A DNA stretch of 60,032 bases from Chromera velia (Eukaryota > Sar > Chromeraceae). Each line of letters starts with the position of its first letter. Positions within the stretch are counted from its first letter, which is position 1. The DNA lies in assembly GCA_018398765.1 (NCBI GenBank), contig JAHBMJ010005897.1, positions 1-60,032 of the forward strand. Direction: 5' to 3'. The notes under the pieces were generated by a model. The model was not told where the DNA came from. It did not search any database and saw nothing but the letters and a program-made list of their open reading frames with translations. The position numbers were made by a program, and so were the translations under genes. Shown one piece after another: positions 57,843 through 60,032 of the stretch.

Positions 57843-60032
57843 TCATACAGAAACAGGCGTGCACAGTGAGTAACAAAGATCGCAAACGGCTCTGCATGCT
57901 TCATACGGATCGACTTGTAAAACTAAAAGCAGCATCTTCCTCGCTTCTGTTTCGGCTGCATCCGATCCCTCAATTCCTTCTCTCTGAATCCTTTGCTTCA
58001 CTTTCTTTCCCTCTACTACTTTGTTTAGTTTATTTCTTGTTTCTACCCAATTGGAGCATACTGAAAGCCGGTGCCAGAGCTCATCAATTTTTCTTCTATT
58101 TGAACAACCCTCTGCCAGATAAAACACTTCTCCCGGAGAGCTGGCCCCCCCCGTCAGACCCTTCCGATTTAGTGTCAATGCCCTTAGAAGTGGCTCAATC
58201 TTCTCACATAAGGCACTTCTCGGCAGACAGGACATCCGTACCTTTGGGCTATTCTTTAAAGACAAAAGAAATAGAGAAGAACGTGAAGAAGACGGAAGAG
58301 CTCTCTGTAGTCCTGATAAAGAGGCAGACAGGGGAAAGTTGCCCCTTTCTTCCCTGTCTCCCCTTTTCATGCATTCCATTCCCCAGGCATCCTTAATTTT
58401 GGCAGAAAGAAACAAATTCCCCTTCGGGGCCCGTCTTTCTGAGCTCCGGACAGGGAGAGACGTCAAAAAATCAAGGCCTGCCCATCTGAACAGACCATTG
58501 ACGGCTCGTCTTTGCTTCTACCCCGCTGGTCCCTTCCATGAATTTAAAAGAGCCTGAGGAATACGGAGATACGAACGGCTAAGTACAATCCAGAATGAAG
58601 CAAAACGAGCACACAAGAGCGTGCGAGCAGACATTAAATTAACAGACAAAAGAGAGGGTACACGCAAACTCCTCACCGGAAGTCGGGCCGCCCATCAAAC
58701 AAACCAGAGCCGTAAGTTGTCAATCGCCTCCCAGTCTCCCTGTCTTATTGGAAAGCACTCCAGGCTATAGAGTGCCAGCGGCTCCCAGCATGCCATCAGC
58801 AACTGCATCTTTCCCCCGAGAGGCAACCTAGACAGACTTGTAGCCAGACCAATCACCGCCCCCATTGCACGCTCTGCACTGTGTAGGCGTGCTTCAATCG
58901 ACCGAGTCAAATCCCCTCCCTCAAACAGAAGGCAACCCAAATATTTGTACTGATCACACCAGTCTACTTCCTTCCCTTGGTACAAAATCATGCCGTTACA
59001 GTCCTTGCGGTATTCACAAAGGTGCAGGACCTTGGTTTTCTTTAGATTGACATTCAACCCCCACTTTCCGCAATACCCCTCCAGAGTATCGAATTTTGCT
59101 TGGAGGTCGGCTGCTGAGTGTACAAACAAGACAAGAGCATCAGCATAGCCTATACTTCCCAAACTAGCCCCAGCAAGGTGAACCCCCTCCGTTTCCTTTC
59201 CATCTCCCCGTTTTTCTTTCTGAATCTCATCATGCAGGTCATTAATGAATAATAAAAAAAGCAACAGAGACAACGCATCACCTTGCTTAACCCTTGCCCC
59301 CTCCGGGAATAGAGCCGAGTCCCCATCGACTCTCGCTTTCACGCCTCTATACATTGATGCAATCATCAACAGATCTCTCTTCTCTATTCCCTCAGCCTGC
59401 AGCTTTGCCAGAAGCTTCAGCCGAGGGATGGAGTCAAACGCCTTTGAGAAGTCGACAAATCCGCTCAGGAGCCCTTTCTTGCCTCTTCTGCATTCCTGTA
59501 CCAAGCCTACCACTGCTCCGATCCCCTCTCTTGTGCCCACCCCTTTCCTAAACCCGATCTGTCTGTCGTCAAAACGAGCTTGCTGATGGATTCTATCATC
59601 CATAAGGAGACTAAAGAGCTTTACAAGGGGGTTAACAACATGGACTGGACGCCAGTCATTCGGCTGTGGCGAAGGGGGACCTTTCAGGGCGGGTACGATT
59701 CTTAACAAATTCCAGTTATCAGGCCAATATGCATATGCATACATTAAATTAAAGAAAACAAACAAAAGGAAGCGAGAGATGGGAGAGTGATAAAAGCAAA
59801 GGTCGAGTTGTTGAGGAGAGATGCCATCGAGCCCTGCCGCTTTCTTTCTATCCATTCCTTTCAGATGATCAGTCACCTGCTTATACGAGAAAATGAATTG
59901 CTTCGGGGGCTCCGGCTCCAAATCAGGCTCTGGCAATTCTTCACCCTCCCCAAAAACCCGTGCCCAATGGTTTGAGAAGTCTCTTGCCCCTGGTCTCAGA
60001 CCGTCTTTTGATAACTTTCTCCTTTCCTTCTA
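57843..60032 (-). mobile_element. LINE (non-LTR retrotransposon) reverse transcriptase ORF, decayed and cut by the window edge
   Basis: One frame runs from the right edge to 57843, interrupted only by TGA at 58695-58697 and TAG at 58518-58520. RT signatures appear in order: KAAGLDGISPQQLDL; WNLLRIVPALKGP with WRPVHVVNPLVKLFS (fingers); motif A GFVDFSKAFDSIPRLKLL; motif B GARVKQGDALSLLLFLLFIN; motif C GYADALVLF; motif D WGLNVNLKKTKVLHL. Motif C reads YADA where YADD or FADD is needed, so a catalytic Asp is lost. After the RT come LYSLECFPIRQ and a Cys-containing C-terminus (CRAVCDLCYSLC). Two stops plus the lost Asp mean the copy is inactive. The N-terminal endonuclease, if present, is outside the window. 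Confidence 0.88.

Overview
This is nuclear DNA of a protist-type eukaryote. Genes are split by GT-AG introns, intergenic DNA is long and rich in microsatellites and transposons, and there are no bacterial-style operons. One gene has an apparent bipartite leader (signal peptide plus transit-like stretch), which points to an alga with a complex secondary plastid. A chromerid such as Chromera velia, or a related alveolate, is my best guess; this is inference, not proof.

Host genes that can be modelled: (1) a partial exon at the left edge; (2) RPAC2/AC19, the shared RNA polymerase I/III subunit, minus strand 1425-3141, two exons; (3) a candidate mS38/COX24-like mitoribosomal protein, minus strand 17.5-18.2 kb; (4) an intronless SLC35B1-type ER/Golgi nucleotide-sugar transporter at 20065-21129; (5) a Cys-rich unknown protein, minus strand 34.9-37.2 kb; (6) further unknown minus-strand coding pieces at 37.8-38.9 kb; (7) a six-exon unknown gene at 39.27-43.24 kb; (8) a five-exon gene at 44951-56788 encoding a 3433-residue protein whose C-terminus is a circularly permuted YqeH-type GTPase. 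All splice phases of this last gene agree. A candidate terminal exon lies on the minus strand at 57.1-57.3 kb.

The rest is mostly mobile DNA. Two copies of a retroelement with a GIY-YIG nuclease domain upstream of the reverse transcriptase lie at 9.2-13.05 kb and 29.4-34.5 kb; this is the permuted Penelope-like arrangement. The second copy has about 340-bp direct terminal repeats and sits in an (AAT)n tract. The first is interrupted by a LINE tail with a 13-bp target-site duplication. Another LINE occupies 57.8-60.03 kb and runs off the window. An LTR-type element with three LTRs lies at 23.1-27.4 kb. There are MITEs at 14.26 and 22.44 kb, nested inverted-repeat elements at 13.97-15.41 kb, a foldback element at 15.61-17.36 kb carrying a gene-like fragment, and a 0.75-kb TIR element at 28.64 kb.

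The genes show no sign of acting as one pathway; this looks like an ordinary stretch of a repeat-rich chromosome. The most unusual items are the giant GTPase gene with an internally duplicated module, the permuted retroelement, a pair of homologous introns in the Cys-rich gene, and the foldback element carrying a gene fragment.
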